Shown piece by piece: positions 7,611 to 17,882 of a DNA stretch of 64,000 bases. This stretch comes from Longispora sp040681875. Lineage in GTDB: Bacteria; Actinomycetota; Actinomycetes; Mycobacteriales; Micromonosporaceae. The translations under genes and the position numbers were made by a program. The first letter of the stretch is position 1. Each line of letters starts with the position of its first letter. The DNA lies in the NCBI RefSeq assembly GCF_040681875.1, contig NZ_JBFAZP010000008.1, forward strand, positions 310,001 to 374,000. Reading direction: 5' to 3'. The notes under the pieces were generated by a model, which saw only the letters and a program-made list of their open reading frames with translations, did not search any database and had not been told where the DNA came from.

Positions 7611-9284
7611 ATGAGCAACGACGAGACCAACCGCGACCCGCAGTCGACGACGGTGAACCCGGCCCCGTCGACGCCCACCGACACCCCCGCCGCGACCCCG
7701 CCCGTCGAGTCCGCGACCGTGGCCACCCCGGCCGCCGGCACCGCGCCGACCGTGGCCGTCCCGGCCGCCGCGCCCACCGAGGCGCTGGCCGTCACCCCCG
7801 AGCAGCTCGCCGACGCCGTCAGGGCCCAGGCCGAGCGCTCCGCAGCGCTCCGGGGTGACCTCGACCAGGGTGCCTACCAGGCCCCTGTCGAGGTCGCCCG
7901 GGAGACCAACCTCGGCCCGGACCAGGCGGCCCTGGTCGGCGAGATCCAGCCCGTGGCCAGCCACCCGGCCCCGGCCGCCCCCGCCACCCTGGGCTACGAC
8001 GCCCCCGGCTACGACACCCCGGCCCGCACCCAGGTCACCGCCGCGCTCCCGACCACCGGTCCGGTCCCGCCGCAGGCGCACCCGCACCACCCCCCGGTCT
8101 TCATGCCGGCCCCCGGCCAGCCCGGCGCCCCGCTCCCGATGGGCGGCCCCGCCGGCCCCGGCGGCCCGCCGTACTACCCCGGCGGGCACCCCATGCCGGC
8201 CTTCCAGCCCCAGCCGACCCCGCGCAAGAAGATGGGCGCGCTGCCGAAGATCCTGATCGGCACCGCCGCGGCCCTGGTCCTCTCGGTCAGCGCCGGCACG
8301 GTCGGCGGCCTGGTGGGCTTCGCGCTCGGCGACAGCAACGGCTCCACCGTCGTGTCCACCTCCAACGGCCGGGCCGTCACCAACGGCGGCACGCTCGCCG
8401 ATGTGGCCGAGCAGGCCCAGAAGAGCGTCGTCGGCGTCAAGACCGGCACCGGCGAGGGCTCGGGCGTCGTGTTCAACAAGGACGGCTACATCGTCACGAA
8501 CAACCACGTCATCGAGGGCGCCCGGGGCCAGATCACGGTCACCCTGTCCGACGGCAAGACCGTCCCCGCGACCCTGGTCGGCGCCGACCCCACCAACGAC
8601 CTCGCCGTCCTGAAGATCACCGGGGTCGACGGCCTCCAGCCGATCACGTTCGCCGACAGCGGCGACATCAAGGTCGGCGACGACGTCTTGGCGATCGGCA
8701 ACCCGCTCGGCCTCGACGGCACCGTCACCAAGGGCATCCTGAGCGCCCGGAACCGCACGATCGACGAGGGCGGCGACAACGAGTCGCAGGGCCAGGGCAA
8801 GCGGCTCTCGGGCCTGCTCCAGACCGACGCGGCCATCAACCCCGGCAACTCCGGCGGCGCGCTCACCGACGCGGCCGGCCGGCTGATCGGCATCAACACG
8901 GCCATCGCCACCGGCGGCTCCGGCTCCAAGGGCAACATCGGTGTCGGATTCGCGATTCCGAGTAACAAGGTGAAGAGCGTCGTCGAACAGTTGATGAAGG
9001 GCGGCAAGGTCGGACACCCGTACATCGGCGTCCGCGTCGTCAACAGCACCACCCAGGCCGGCGCTGTCGTGGACAGCACCGAGGCCAACAGCCCGGCCGC
9101 CCAGGCCGGTCTGGTCAAGGGCGACCTGGTCACGGGGGTGAACGGCAAGTCGGTGAAGAACAGCGACGAGCTGGTCTCCGCGATCCAGTCGGGCAAACCG
9201 GGCGACAAGCTCACGCTGACGGTGGTCCGCGACGGCAAGAACGTCACGGTCACGGTCACGGTGGGCGAGAGCCCCACAGGCTGA
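7611..9284 (+). CDS. HtrA/DegP-family membrane-anchored serine protease with PDZ domain (PepD-like)
   Basis: A 557-residue type II membrane protein. Residues 1-205 form a cytoplasmic Pro/Ala-rich region, followed by one membrane helix (about 215-245), a trypsin-like S1C domain and a C-terminal PDZ domain (about 460-555; VKGDLVTGVNGKSVKNSDEL). The catalytic triad is H299 (VTNNHVIEGA), D330 (TNDLAVLKI) and S414 (NPGNSGGAL). It degrades or chaperones misfolded proteins outside the membrane. Gene order and the shared repeat box make it a probable target and feedback partner of the upstream two-component system, as for mycobacterial PepD. ATG 7611 fits the GGAAGG site; an in-frame GTG at 7602 is too close to it. 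Confidence 0.94.
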   Translation: MSNDETNRDPQSTTVNPAPSTPTDTPAATPPVESATVATPAAGTAPTVAVPAAAPTEALAVTPEQLADAVRAQAERSAALRGDLDQGAYQAPVEVARETNLGPDQAALVGEIQPVASHPAPAAPATLGYDAPGYDTPARTQVTAALPTTGPVPPQAHPHHPPVFMPAPGQPGAPLPMGGPAGPGGPPYYPGGHPMPAFQPQPTPRKKMGALPKILIGTAAALVLSVSAGTVGGLVGFALGDSNGSTVVSTSNGRAVTNGGTLADVAEQAQKSVVGVKTGTGEGSGVVFNKDGYIVTNNHVIEGARGQITVTLSDGKTVPATLVGADPTNDLAVLKITGVDGLQPITFADSGDIKVGDDVLAIGNPLGLDGTVTKGILSARNRTIDEGGDNESQGQGKRLSGLLQTDAAINPGNSGGALTDAAGRLIGINTAIATGGSGSKGNIGVGFAIPSNKVKSVVEQLMKGGKVGHPYIGVRVVNSTTQAGAVVDSTEANSPAAQAGLVKGDLVTGVNGKSVKNSDELVSAIQSGKPGDKLTLTVVRDGKNVTVTVTVGESPTG

Positions 9285-9592
9285 ACACGGTGAGGGGGTG
9301 TGCGGGCCGGGGTTGAGGGGCTTCGGGTCGCACACGAGGAAGCTGGGGCCTGTCCCCTGGTCGTTGAGGGGCGACCAGGAGACAGGCTTCAGCGCTTTTT
9401 GATGGGTACGAGGAGCCGGCGCCCGCACCTTTCGGCTGGCTCCGCGTCCGGTGCCCGCGCCGGGTCGTACCCGGCTGGACGCGCCAGTCGTTGCGCACCC
9501 AGACCACCGGCCAAGAAAAGGTCGACAGCGACGAAACCGCCCATCCAGATGATATGCGGCCGTCGATGCGGCCCTGGCTTCCCGTTGGCCGG
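9285..9592. other. 308-bp convergent intergenic region with one strong terminator
   Basis: This stretch lies between the HtrA stop and the ArsR-like stop. Apart from the hairpin at 9349-9386 there is only a 51-codon open frame on the minus strand (9389-9544, MGGFVAVDLFLAGGLG...). It has no clear ribosome-binding site, and its stop lies within the terminator tail. I do not call it a gene; it might be a remnant of a transporter of the kind that often follows such regulators. Confidence 0.5.
9349..9400 (+). terminator. Rho-independent terminator after the HtrA gene
   Basis: CCTGTC-C-CCTGGTCG, loop TTGAGGGG, CGACCAGG-A-GACAGG: a 14-pair stem with a single internal C-A mismatch. It is followed by CTTCAGCGC and TTTTT (9396-9400), a rare T-run for this genome. 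Confidence 0.8.
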
Positions 9593-10204
9593 TCAGCGCG
9601 GGCTGTAGAACGCGGTGAAGAAGCGCACCGGTATGCCCTCGCCCTCCTGCTCGACCAGCGAGAACTCCTTCACGAGTGCGGCCAGCCGCTCCCGGAACTC
9701 CGCCGCCTGAGCCGAAGGAATCGTCTCGGCCATGGTGAACACGAGGGGTCGCAGGTGGTCCGGTTCCGCCGGTTGTTCCCCGGTGAAGCTGACCCGACCG
9801 GTGCTGATGGCGGCCAGGTACCCGTCGCGGAACTCGTCGAAGCTCGCGCCGACCATCCCGGCCGAGGCGGTCGCCCCCGCGTGGCCGGCCATGAGTCCGG
9901 GGTCCAGGCGCAGGGTGAGCTGGCCGGTGCGGTAGCGCTGTTCCAGGATGCCGTTGACGAGCCGGCTCTCGGCGACCTGGATCAGCCCGCACGCCTCAAG
10001 CTGCTTGACGTGCCGGTAGAGCTTGGTCTGCGGCTCGGCCAGTTCCCTGGCCAGTTCCTTGACCGACATGACGGGTGGCTCAGACCCGGCACCGGTCCCC
10101 AGGGTCCGCAGGATCGCCAGGCGGAGCGGGTCGGAGAGCACCTTGAGGGTCTCCGCGTCGTGCACGGTCCGGACTGGGACGGGCGTTCCGTTCATGGCGG
10201 CCAT
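9593..10204 (-). CDS. ArsR/HTH_20-type transcriptional regulator
   Basis: A 203-residue winged-helix regulator. The N-terminal DNA-binding domain is clear: LKVLSDPLRLAILRTLG, then VKELARELAEPQTKLYRHVKQLEACGLIQVAESR (about residues 18-85). The C-terminal half resembles the effector part of ArsR-like regulators that control MFS exporters, but no transporter gene follows. It is divergent from a broken GNAT gene, with a large concentric palindrome in the 85-bp gap that is likely its operator. ATG 10204 is used; ATG 10195 is an alternative. Which ligand it senses is unknown. Confidence 0.88.
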   Translation of the reverse strand: MAAMNGTPVPVRTVHDAETLKVLSDPLRLAILRTLGTGAGSEPPVMSVKELARELAEPQTKLYRHVKQLEACGLIQVAESRLVNGILEQRYRTGQLTLRLDPGLMAGHAGATASAGMVGASFDEFRDGYLAAISTGRVSFTGEQPAEPDHLRPLVFTMAETIPSAQAAEFRERLAALVKEFSLVEQEGEGIPVRFFTAFYSPR

Positions 10205-10212
10205 CTTGCCAG

Positions 10213-10270
10213 GTGTTCACTCGGATGCCATCATTCACGCAGGCGTTAATGATGGCGTTCTGGTGAACAC
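10213..10270. promoter_or_regulatory. Concentric double palindrome, putative ArsR-type operator
   Basis: Two inverted repeats share one centre (10241.5). The inner is GCCATCATTcACG - CAGG - CGTtAATGATGGC (10227-10256). The outer is GTGTTCAC (10213-10220) with GTGAACAC (10263-10270). The whole lies between the regulator start (10204) and the GNAT start (10290). Confidence 0.7.
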
Positions 10271-10289
10271 TGCCGGCCCTGGAGGCTCG

Positions 10290-10885
10290 ATGCGCGACGA
10301 AGCCGCTGCCTGTACGGCGCGGGTGGACCCGGGCCCGAGGTGTCCGATCGAGCTGGGCGGGCCCAGACTCCGGTGGCGCGAGCTGCTCGCCGTCGACGCC
10401 GACGCTCTCTTCGCGTTGATCACCCACCCGCGGGTCGCCGAGAACCTGCCGGAGGGCAACCCACCCAGTGCCGAGGCGGTGCGGGCGGCCCTGCTCGCCA
10501 GGGTGTGGGCCCCGGAACGGACGAGCTACAGCCTGGTCCTGACGCTCGACGGCCAGATCGTCGGCACGGGCGGCCTTGAGGTGACCAGGGCGCAGGCCCG
10601 GCACCGGTGCGGCGAGATCGGCTACATCGTGCACCCGGACCGGTAGGGCAACGGATACGCCACGGAAGCCGCCGCCCTCCTGCTGGAGTTCGGCTTCGAC
10701 CAGCTCGACCTGCACCGGATCGAGGCGGGCACCGCGCCGGGGAACCTCGCGTCCCGGCGGGTGCTGGAGAAGATCGGCATGCGGCAGGAGGGCAGCCTCC
10801 GGGACTACGTACTCATCCGCGGGGTCTGGCGGGATTCCGTGCAGTACGCGGTCCTGGCGACCGATCCCCGCCCGACCCTGACCCC

Positions 10886-10889
<4 letters not shown>
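10290..10889 (+). pseudogene. GNAT N-acetyltransferase (RimJ/RimL-like) interrupted by one in-frame stop
   Basis: The ATG after GGAGGCTCG opens a frame that runs to TAG at 10644-10646 inside a conserved motif: GYIVHPDR-stop-GNGYATEAAALLLEFGF. Homologues normally have Trp at this position (HPDxWGxGYATEA), so one TGG to TAG change explains the break. The frame then continues without further stops through RIEAGTAPGNLASRRVLEKIGM and ends at 10889. The two parts together (199 codons plus stop) have the usual length of a RimJ/RimL acetyltransferase. The acetyl-CoA-binding motif lies at and after the stop, so the short product cannot be active. The break is recent, since nothing else has decayed; readthrough or a sequencing error are alternatives. 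Its TAG and the glpK stop share the bases CTAG. Confidence 0.85.
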
Positions 10890-12481
<1,592 letters not shown>

Positions 12482-12519
12482 GGCCGAAATCTAACCCAAC
12501 GCGTACGTGGGCGGTGAGA

Positions 12520-14031
12520 ATGGGACGCGTGGCGACTGACGGGGGTCCGGGACGGCTCGCCGGCTGGGCGCTGGTGGTCGCGGGGTGCACGTACGCGGCG
12601 TGGGTGCTCGGGTTCTGGGTGAATCCGGGGGTGGACGCGCGGTCGGGCTACGTCAGCTCGTACGCGGCCACGGACCAGCCGCACCGCGCCCTCTTCCTCT
12701 TCGGCGACTGCGCCACCGGGGTACTCGTCGTCCTCGCCGTCCTCCTGGTCGCCGTGGCCCGGTCCGGCGTGTGGAACCTGTGGGCGGTGGCCGGCTGGCT
12801 CGGCCTGGGCCTGTTCGGCGCGGGCACGGTCGCCGACTCGGTCCTCACCCTGGACTGCTCGCCGTACAGCGACGCGACGTGCGCGCTGCTCGAACGCTCC
12901 GGGCACGTCTCCCTCGCCCACGAGCTGCACGCGACCACGAGCAGCCTCGCGGTGACCGGCGCGTGCGTGAGCATGCTGGCCATGGCGCTGGCGTGGCGGC
13001 GGCGGTGGATCTGGGCCCTGGCCGCCGTCGAGCTGCTCGCCGTCGCGTTGTCGCTGGTCGCGATGCTGGTCGGCGACTGGATGGGGGTAGCCCAGCGGGT
13101 CCAGGTCGGGGTGGTGTCGGTGTGGCTGGTGGCCCTCGGCGCGATCCTCCTGGCCCGGCCCCGCCCCGACCGGACCCGACCGAAGGAGCAGAGGATCACA
13201 CCCCACCACGAGACGGGTACCGCCCTGCACGTCGTCGACGAGGGCACCGGGGAGCCGACGGTCGTGCTGGTCAGCGGTCTGGGGGAGGCCTGGTTCGACT
13301 GGGACGCCGTGGCCGGGCGGCTCGACACCCGGGTGGTCCGGTTCGACCGGCCCGGCCTCGGGCGGAGCGTGCCCGAACCGGGGCCGTCGACCCTGCGCGC
13401 CGAGGCCGACCGGATCGCGGCGGTGTGCCCCGGGCCGGCCGTGGTCGTCGCGCACTCGCTGGGCGGGTTCCACGCGGAGGCCTTCGCCCGCTGGTACCCG
13501 GAGAAGGTTCTCGGTCTGGTCCTGGTCGACCCGAGCTGTGAACCGGAGATGAGCCGCCGGCCCGGCTGGTTGTCGTGGCCGCTGCGGGCCGTTCCGCCCG
13601 TGGCCAGCCTGCTCGCCGCCGGCCCGGCCCCGGCGCTCGGCCCGTGGTTCCGCAACCGCGCGGTCCGGGCCCAGACCGCCGCCGGGATCGCGCCGGGCAG
13701 CCCCGGGCAGGTCCGCGAGGTGTTCGGCTCGGCCCGGGTGCTCGGCACCGCCGTCAAGGAACTCCTCGGCTACCGGGACATGGCCGCCGAGCTGCTCGCA
13801 CTACGCGCGACGACCGGGTTCCCGCCCGTGCCGGTGGTCGTGCTGACCGCGCTCGGCGACGTGTCCGGCCACGAGGCCGTCGAGTGGCGGGAGCGGCACG
13901 CGGCCCTCGCGGCGCTGCTCGGCGGGCGGCAGGAGGTACTGGCCGACGCGCGGCACATGTTCCAGGTCGACCGGCCGGAGGTGGTCGTCGCGGCGGTCCG
14001 CGAGGTCTCCGGGGCCGGGGAGGCGCCGTGA
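12520..14031 (+). CDS. DUF998 membrane domain fused to an alpha/beta hydrolase
   Basis: A 503-residue protein in two parts. Residues 1-215 contain about six membrane helices with the DUF998 pattern (WVNPGVDARSGYVSSYAA..., then repeated hydrophobic segments). Residues about 225-500 are an alpha/beta hydrolase: VVLVSGLGEAWFDWD, FDRPGLGRS, the nucleophile elbow VVAHSLGGFH and a late His (DARHMFQVDRP). The two parts are in one frame with no stop. The hydrolase is predicted to lie on the cytoplasmic side or be tethered to the membrane. Substrate unknown. GTG 12529 is an alternative start. The gene overlaps the following lipoprotein by 4 bp (GTGA). Confidence 0.82.
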   Translation: MGRVATDGGPGRLAGWALVVAGCTYAAWVLGFWVNPGVDARSGYVSSYAATDQPHRALFLFGDCATGVLVVLAVLLVAVARSGVWNLWAVAGWLGLGLFGAGTVADSVLTLDCSPYSDATCALLERSGHVSLAHELHATTSSLAVTGACVSMLAMALAWRRRWIWALAAVELLAVALSLVAMLVGDWMGVAQRVQVGVVSVWLVALGAILLARPRPDRTRPKEQRITPHHETGTALHVVDEGTGEPTVVLVSGLGEAWFDWDAVAGRLDTRVVRFDRPGLGRSVPEPGPSTLRAEADRIAAVCPGPAVVVAHSLGGFHAEAFARWYPEKVLGLVLVDPSCEPEMSRRPGWLSWPLRAVPPVASLLAAGPAPALGPWFRNRAVRAQTAAGIAPGSPGQVREVFGSARVLGTAVKELLGYRDMAAELLALRATTGFPPVPVVVLTALGDVSGHEAVEWRERHAALAALLGGRQEVLADARHMFQVDRPEVVVAAVREVSGAGEAP

Positions 14032-14459
14032 GGGGCCCCGCGCGCGGCCCGGGGGGCACCGCCAGGCGCCCCGTGCCCGGAACGGGAGGTCCCGGCCGGG
14101 CGGGCACCGGACGCGCGCCCGGGAGGCTCTGGTGGCCGCTGCTCGTGCTGCCGCTGCTGCTGGCCGGCTGCACCGATCCCGCGACCACCATCGCCGAGGG
14201 CTCCTACCGCAACGCCGTCGCCCTCGGCGCGGGCCGGGCACTGGCCGACCAGGGGGTGCACCTCACGAAGCGCCTGCGCTGCGTCACCACCAGCCCCGAC
14301 GACTGGCGCACCGTCCACACGGTGTGCACGGGGCGGGCGACGGACGGTCGGTCGGTCCGGGTGGAGGGCCTGGCGGAGCGCGCCGACACCGCCACCCCGT
14401 CCGAGCGGTACGCGATCTCGGTCGACGGCACGGTCCTGGTGCTGACGAACGGCCTGTGA
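14028..14459 (+). CDS. Small putative lipoprotein
   Basis: A 143-residue protein starting at GTG 14028, overlapping the previous stop. A long Arg/Gly/Pro-rich N-terminus leads into a hydrophobic stretch and lipobox (LLVLPLLLAGC), so Cys 46 or so would be lipidated and the rest exposed outside the membrane. The mature part (about 95 residues) has two further Cys (RLRC, HTVC) that could form a disulfide. No family recognised. The coupling to the DUF998-hydrolase gene suggests a shared function at the membrane. The long basic leader is odd for a lipoprotein, so a more internal start is possible. Confidence 0.65.
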   Translation: MRGPARGPGGTARRPVPGTGGPGRAGTGRAPGRLWWPLLVLPLLLAGCTDPATTIAEGSYRNAVALGAGRALADQGVHLTKRLRCVTTSPDDWRTVHTVCTGRATDGRSVRVEGLAERADTATPSERYAISVDGTVLVLTNGL

Positions 14460-14507
14460 GCCGACCGGGCCTGTGAGCGGGCCGGGCCGGGGAGCCGAGT
14501 CCGGGCC

Positions 14508-17500
14508 CTACCTCGTCCGCACCAGCGGAAACGCCAACGTCTCCCGGATCGACTTCCCGGTCAGCAGCATCACCAGCCGGTCCACCCCGAGCCCCAGACC
14601 CCCCGTGGGCGGCATCGCGTACTCCAGCGCGGTCAGGAAGTCCTCGTCCAGCTCCATCGCCTCCGGATCGCCCCCGGCGGCCAGCAGCGACTGTTCCGTC
14701 AGCCGCCGGCGCTGCTCGATCGGGTCGACCAGTTCGGAGTACGCCGTGCCCAGCTCCGTGCCGTACGCCACCAGGTCCCAGCGCTCGGCGAGCCGGGGGT
14801 CGTCGCGGTGCGGCCGGGTCAGCGGCGACACCTCGGTCGGGAAGTCCGTGTAGAACGTCGGGGCGGTGGTGGGCTCCTCGACGAGCCGCTCGTACATCTC
14901 CAGCACGATCTGGCCCCGGTTCCACTGCGGATTCAGCGGCACCCGCGCGGCCTGGCACAGTTTGCGCAGCGCCGGGATCTCGGTGTCGGCGGTGACCTCC
15001 TCGCCCAGGGCGCGCGAGATCGCCGCGTTGACCGGGACGACCGGCCAGTCCCCGCCCAGGTCGTGGCCGCCCACGACGAGGGAGCCGTTCGCGGCGCGGC
15101 AGGCGTTCTGGATCAGGTCCTGGGCGAGTACCCGCATGGTGGTGTAGTCGGCGTAGGCCTGGTACGCCTCCAGCATCGTGAACTCGGGGTTGTGCTTGTA
15201 GGACACGCCCTCGTTGCGGAACGTGCGCCCCAGCTCGAACACCTTCTCCACGCCGCCGACCGCGAGCCGCTTGAGGTAGAGCTCGGGGGCGATCCGCAGG
15301 TACAGGTCCATGTCGTAGGCGTTCATGTGCGTCCGGAACGGCCGGGCGTTGGCCCCGCCGTGCACCGTCTGCAACATGGGCGTCTCGACCTCCAGGTAGC
15401 CCTGGCCGATCAGCGTGGTCCGCAGGCTGTGCACGGCCGCGCTCCGGGCGGTGAGGACCGCGCGGGTCTCGGGGTTGACCGCCAGGTCCAGGTAACGCTG
15501 CCGGACCGCCGCCTCGCCGCCCAGCCCGTGCCGCTTGTCGGGCAACGGGCGCAGGCACTTGGCGGTCAGGGTCCAGTCCTCGACCCGCACGGACAGCTCA
15601 CCGCGCCGGGAGGTGACGATCTCGCCGGTGACCCCGACGTGGTCGCCGAGGTCGATGTCGGCGCCCCAGGAGCCGATCGCCGAACCGGTGAGCAGCAGCT
15701 GCACGTCGCCGGTCCAGTCCCGCAGCCGGGCGAAGCACACCCCGCCGTGGTCGCGGAGCAGCAGCACCCGGCCGGCGAGGGAGACCCGGTCGCCGGTCGC
15801 GGTGTCGGGGGCCAGGCCCGAGAACCTGGTCACCACGTCGGCGCAGGTCGCGGTCCGGTCATATCCCAGCGGGTACGGCTCCCGGCCCTCCCCGCGCAGC
15901 CGCTCCAGCTTCGCGATCCGGACCAGGGTCTGCTCGCCGTACACGGGACCATTCAGGGCGGGGGCCGCCGCGAGCGGGGCCACGTCGTGCACGTCGCGCT
16001 CGGCGGTGACGTCGCGCCGTCCCCGGTTGAACAGCTGCGGCAGGCTCGGCACGGTCACGAAGCCCTCGGCGATGCCGAACGCGATCGAGATCCGGATCAG
16101 TTCGCGGCGCTCGGCGAAGCACACGAACCGCGGCAACCACTCCGGGTGGTACTTGGCGTTGGACCGGTACAGCGATTCCAGCTGGTACCACCGGGAGAAG
16201 AACAGCAGGGTCTTGCGCCACAGCAGCAGCACCGGGCCCGCGCCGATCCGGCCGCCCTCGTCGAACACGGAACGGAACATCGCGAAGTTCAGCGACACCC
16301 GGTCCACGCCGAGCCCCGGGCAGGCCGCCATCAGCGAGGCCACCATGAACTCCATCAGCCCGTTGTCGGCCCCCCGGTCCCGGCGCATCAGGTCCAGGGA
16401 CAGGCCGCGCGCGCCCCACGGGCTCAGCGACAGCAGGGCCGTCTCGTTGCCCTCGGCGTCCAGGCACTCGACGAGTACGCACCGGTTGTCGGCCGGGTCG
16501 CCCAGCCGGCCGAGCGCCATCGAGAACCCGCGTTCGGTCTCCGTGTCCCGCCACTGCGCGGCCAGGGTGACGATCCGGACCATCTCCTCGGCGGAGATGT
16601 CGGCGTGCCGGCGGATCCGGGCGGTGTGCCCGGCGCGTTCCACCCGGTTCACGGCCTGCCGGACGACCCGCATGTCCCGGCCGTCCAGGCTGAACCGGGA
16701 CGCGTACAGGATCGCCTCGTCGCCGAGCTCCAGCACCCGCAGCCCGGCCCGCTTGTACGCGGTCGCGCCCTCCTCGCTCGCCCCCATCACGGCCGTGGTC
16801 CACGCGTGCGCCTGCGCCTCCTTCAACCACTCCTCGATCGCGTGCCCCCACGCCTCGGGGTCCCCGATCGGGTCGGCGCTGGCCAGGGACACCCCGGCGA
16901 CCACGCGGTAGGTGACCGCCGCCTTGCCGCTGGGCGAGAACACGGCGACCTTGTCGCGCCGGGTGGCGAAGTAGCCGAGGGAGTCGCGCTCGCCGTGCTC
17001 GGCGAGGAGCTGGCGGAGCCGGCGTTCGTCCTCGGCGGGCAGCACCGCGCCGGCCCGTTGCGAGCGGAACAGGGTGAACAGGGCCGCGAACAGCGCGACC
17101 GCGCCGAACAGGCCGACGGTGAAGTTGACCCAGCCGGGCGCGCCGCCGGTCCGGGCGATGTCGAGTTTGACCGCCCCGCCGAACACCTTCTCCATGGTCC
17201 AGCTGAACCGGTACCGGCCGCCCTCCAGGGTGCCGGGGAAGGCCGTGACCAGCGCGTAGCCGGCGCCGGTGAACAGGACCGCGAGCGCGCCGAAGACCAC
17301 GATGGCCTTGCGCAGGCTGGCGGTCTGCACGCTCGCGTAGAACTGGTGCTTGGCCCGGGTCAGCACGAGGACGGCGACCGTGGCGAGCAGGGCGTTGACG
17401 GCCGTCGCGTACGGCAGGTACGTCGGGACCGGGCCGACGTCGGACGGCTCCTGGTACCGGTAGTACAGCATCAGCGCGCCGAGGAACGCGTCCAGCACGA

Positions 17501-17780
17501 TCTGGAGCGCGAAGTAGCCGAGCAGCAGCCAGTACGCGACCCGCTTACGCCGGGACACCGCCGCGGCGAGCACGCCGATGAACAGCGCGTACGCCAGGTT
17601 GGGCGGCGCGGGCACGAAGACGCGTTCGATCGTCTGCCGGACGCCGTACACCCGTTCGCGGAGGACCAGGCTGAGCGCCATGAGCGCGCAGAGCACCGCG
17701 AGCACGGTGAGTATGGTCGCGAACACGCTTGGCACACTGCGGGTCCAGCCGGAGCGATTCTCCTCGGCCTGGGTTGCCAC
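14508..17780 (-). CDS. lysX: Bifunctional lysylphosphatidylglycerol synthase / lysyl-tRNA synthetase LysX
   Basis: A 1090-residue fusion. Residues 1-240 hold about six membrane helices. Residues about 245-590 are the MprF-type aminoacyl-PG synthase domain (GYFATRRDKVAVFSPSGKAAVTYRVVAGVSLASADPIGD, LFFSRWYQLESLYRSNAKYHPEW). Residues about 600-1090 are a class II LysRS with OB fold and motifs (FRNEGVSYKHNPEFTMLEAYQAYADY; GLGLGVDRLVMLLTGKSIRETLAFP). The enzyme charges tRNA with Lys and transfers it to phosphatidylglycerol, lowering surface charge and giving resistance to cationic peptides, as in mycobacteria. The start is GTG 17780 after GGGGGGA. It is divergent from the TVP38-family gene. Confidence 0.95.
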   Translation of the reverse strand: MATQAEENRSGWTRSVPSVFATILTVLAVLCALMALSLVLRERVYGVRQTIERVFVPAPPNLAYALFIGVLAAAVSRRKRVAYWLLLGYFALQIVLDAFLGALMLYYRYQEPSDVGPVPTYLPYATAVNALLATVAVLVLTRAKHQFYASVQTASLRKAIVVFGALAVLFTGAGYALVTAFPGTLEGGRYRFSWTMEKVFGGAVKLDIARTGGAPGWVNFTVGLFGAVALFAALFTLFRSQRAGAVLPAEDERRLRQLLAEHGERDSLGYFATRRDKVAVFSPSGKAAVTYRVVAGVSLASADPIGDPEAWGHAIEEWLKEAQAHAWTTAVMGASEEGATAYKRAGLRVLELGDEAILYASRFSLDGRDMRVVRQAVNRVERAGHTARIRRHADISAEEMVRIVTLAAQWRDTETERGFSMALGRLGDPADNRCVLVECLDAEGNETALLSLSPWGARGLSLDLMRRDRGADNGLMEFMVASLMAACPGLGVDRVSLNFAMFRSVFDEGGRIGAGPVLLLWRKTLLFFSRWYQLESLYRSNAKYHPEWLPRFVCFAERRELIRISIAFGIAEGFVTVPSLPQLFNRGRRDVTAERDVHDVAPLAAAPALNGPVYGEQTLVRIAKLERLRGEGREPYPLGYDRTATCADVVTRFSGLAPDTATGDRVSLAGRVLLLRDHGGVCFARLRDWTGDVQLLLTGSAIGSWGADIDLGDHVGVTGEIVTSRRGELSVRVEDWTLTAKCLRPLPDKRHGLGGEAAVRQRYLDLAVNPETRAVLTARSAAVHSLRTTLIGQGYLEVETPMLQTVHGGANARPFRTHMNAYDMDLYLRIAPELYLKRLAVGGVEKVFELGRTFRNEGVSYKHNPEFTMLEAYQAYADYTTMRVLAQDLIQNACRAANGSLVVGGHDLGGDWPVVPVNAAISRALGEEVTADTEIPALRKLCQAARVPLNPQWNRGQIVLEMYERLVEEPTTAPTFYTDFPTEVSPLTRPHRDDPRLAERWDLVAYGTELGTAYSELVDPIEQRRRLTEQSLLAAGGDPEAMELDEDFLTALEYAMPPTGGLGLGVDRLVMLLTGKSIRETLAFPLVRTR

Positions 17781-17882
17781 AATCCCCCCGAAAAGTAAGG
17801 GTCAGGTGAAGTCTGGTCATCGTCCAACGTACTGGGCCGCCCGTCCCCGAGCGTGCTCCGGGTCGCCGGCTACCGTGGGTCC

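Noticed and set aside
9389..9544. 51-codon minus-strand frame (MGGFVAVDLFLAGG...)
   Set aside because: No ribosome-binding site or leaderless box, and its stop lies in the terminator tail; at most a transporter remnant.
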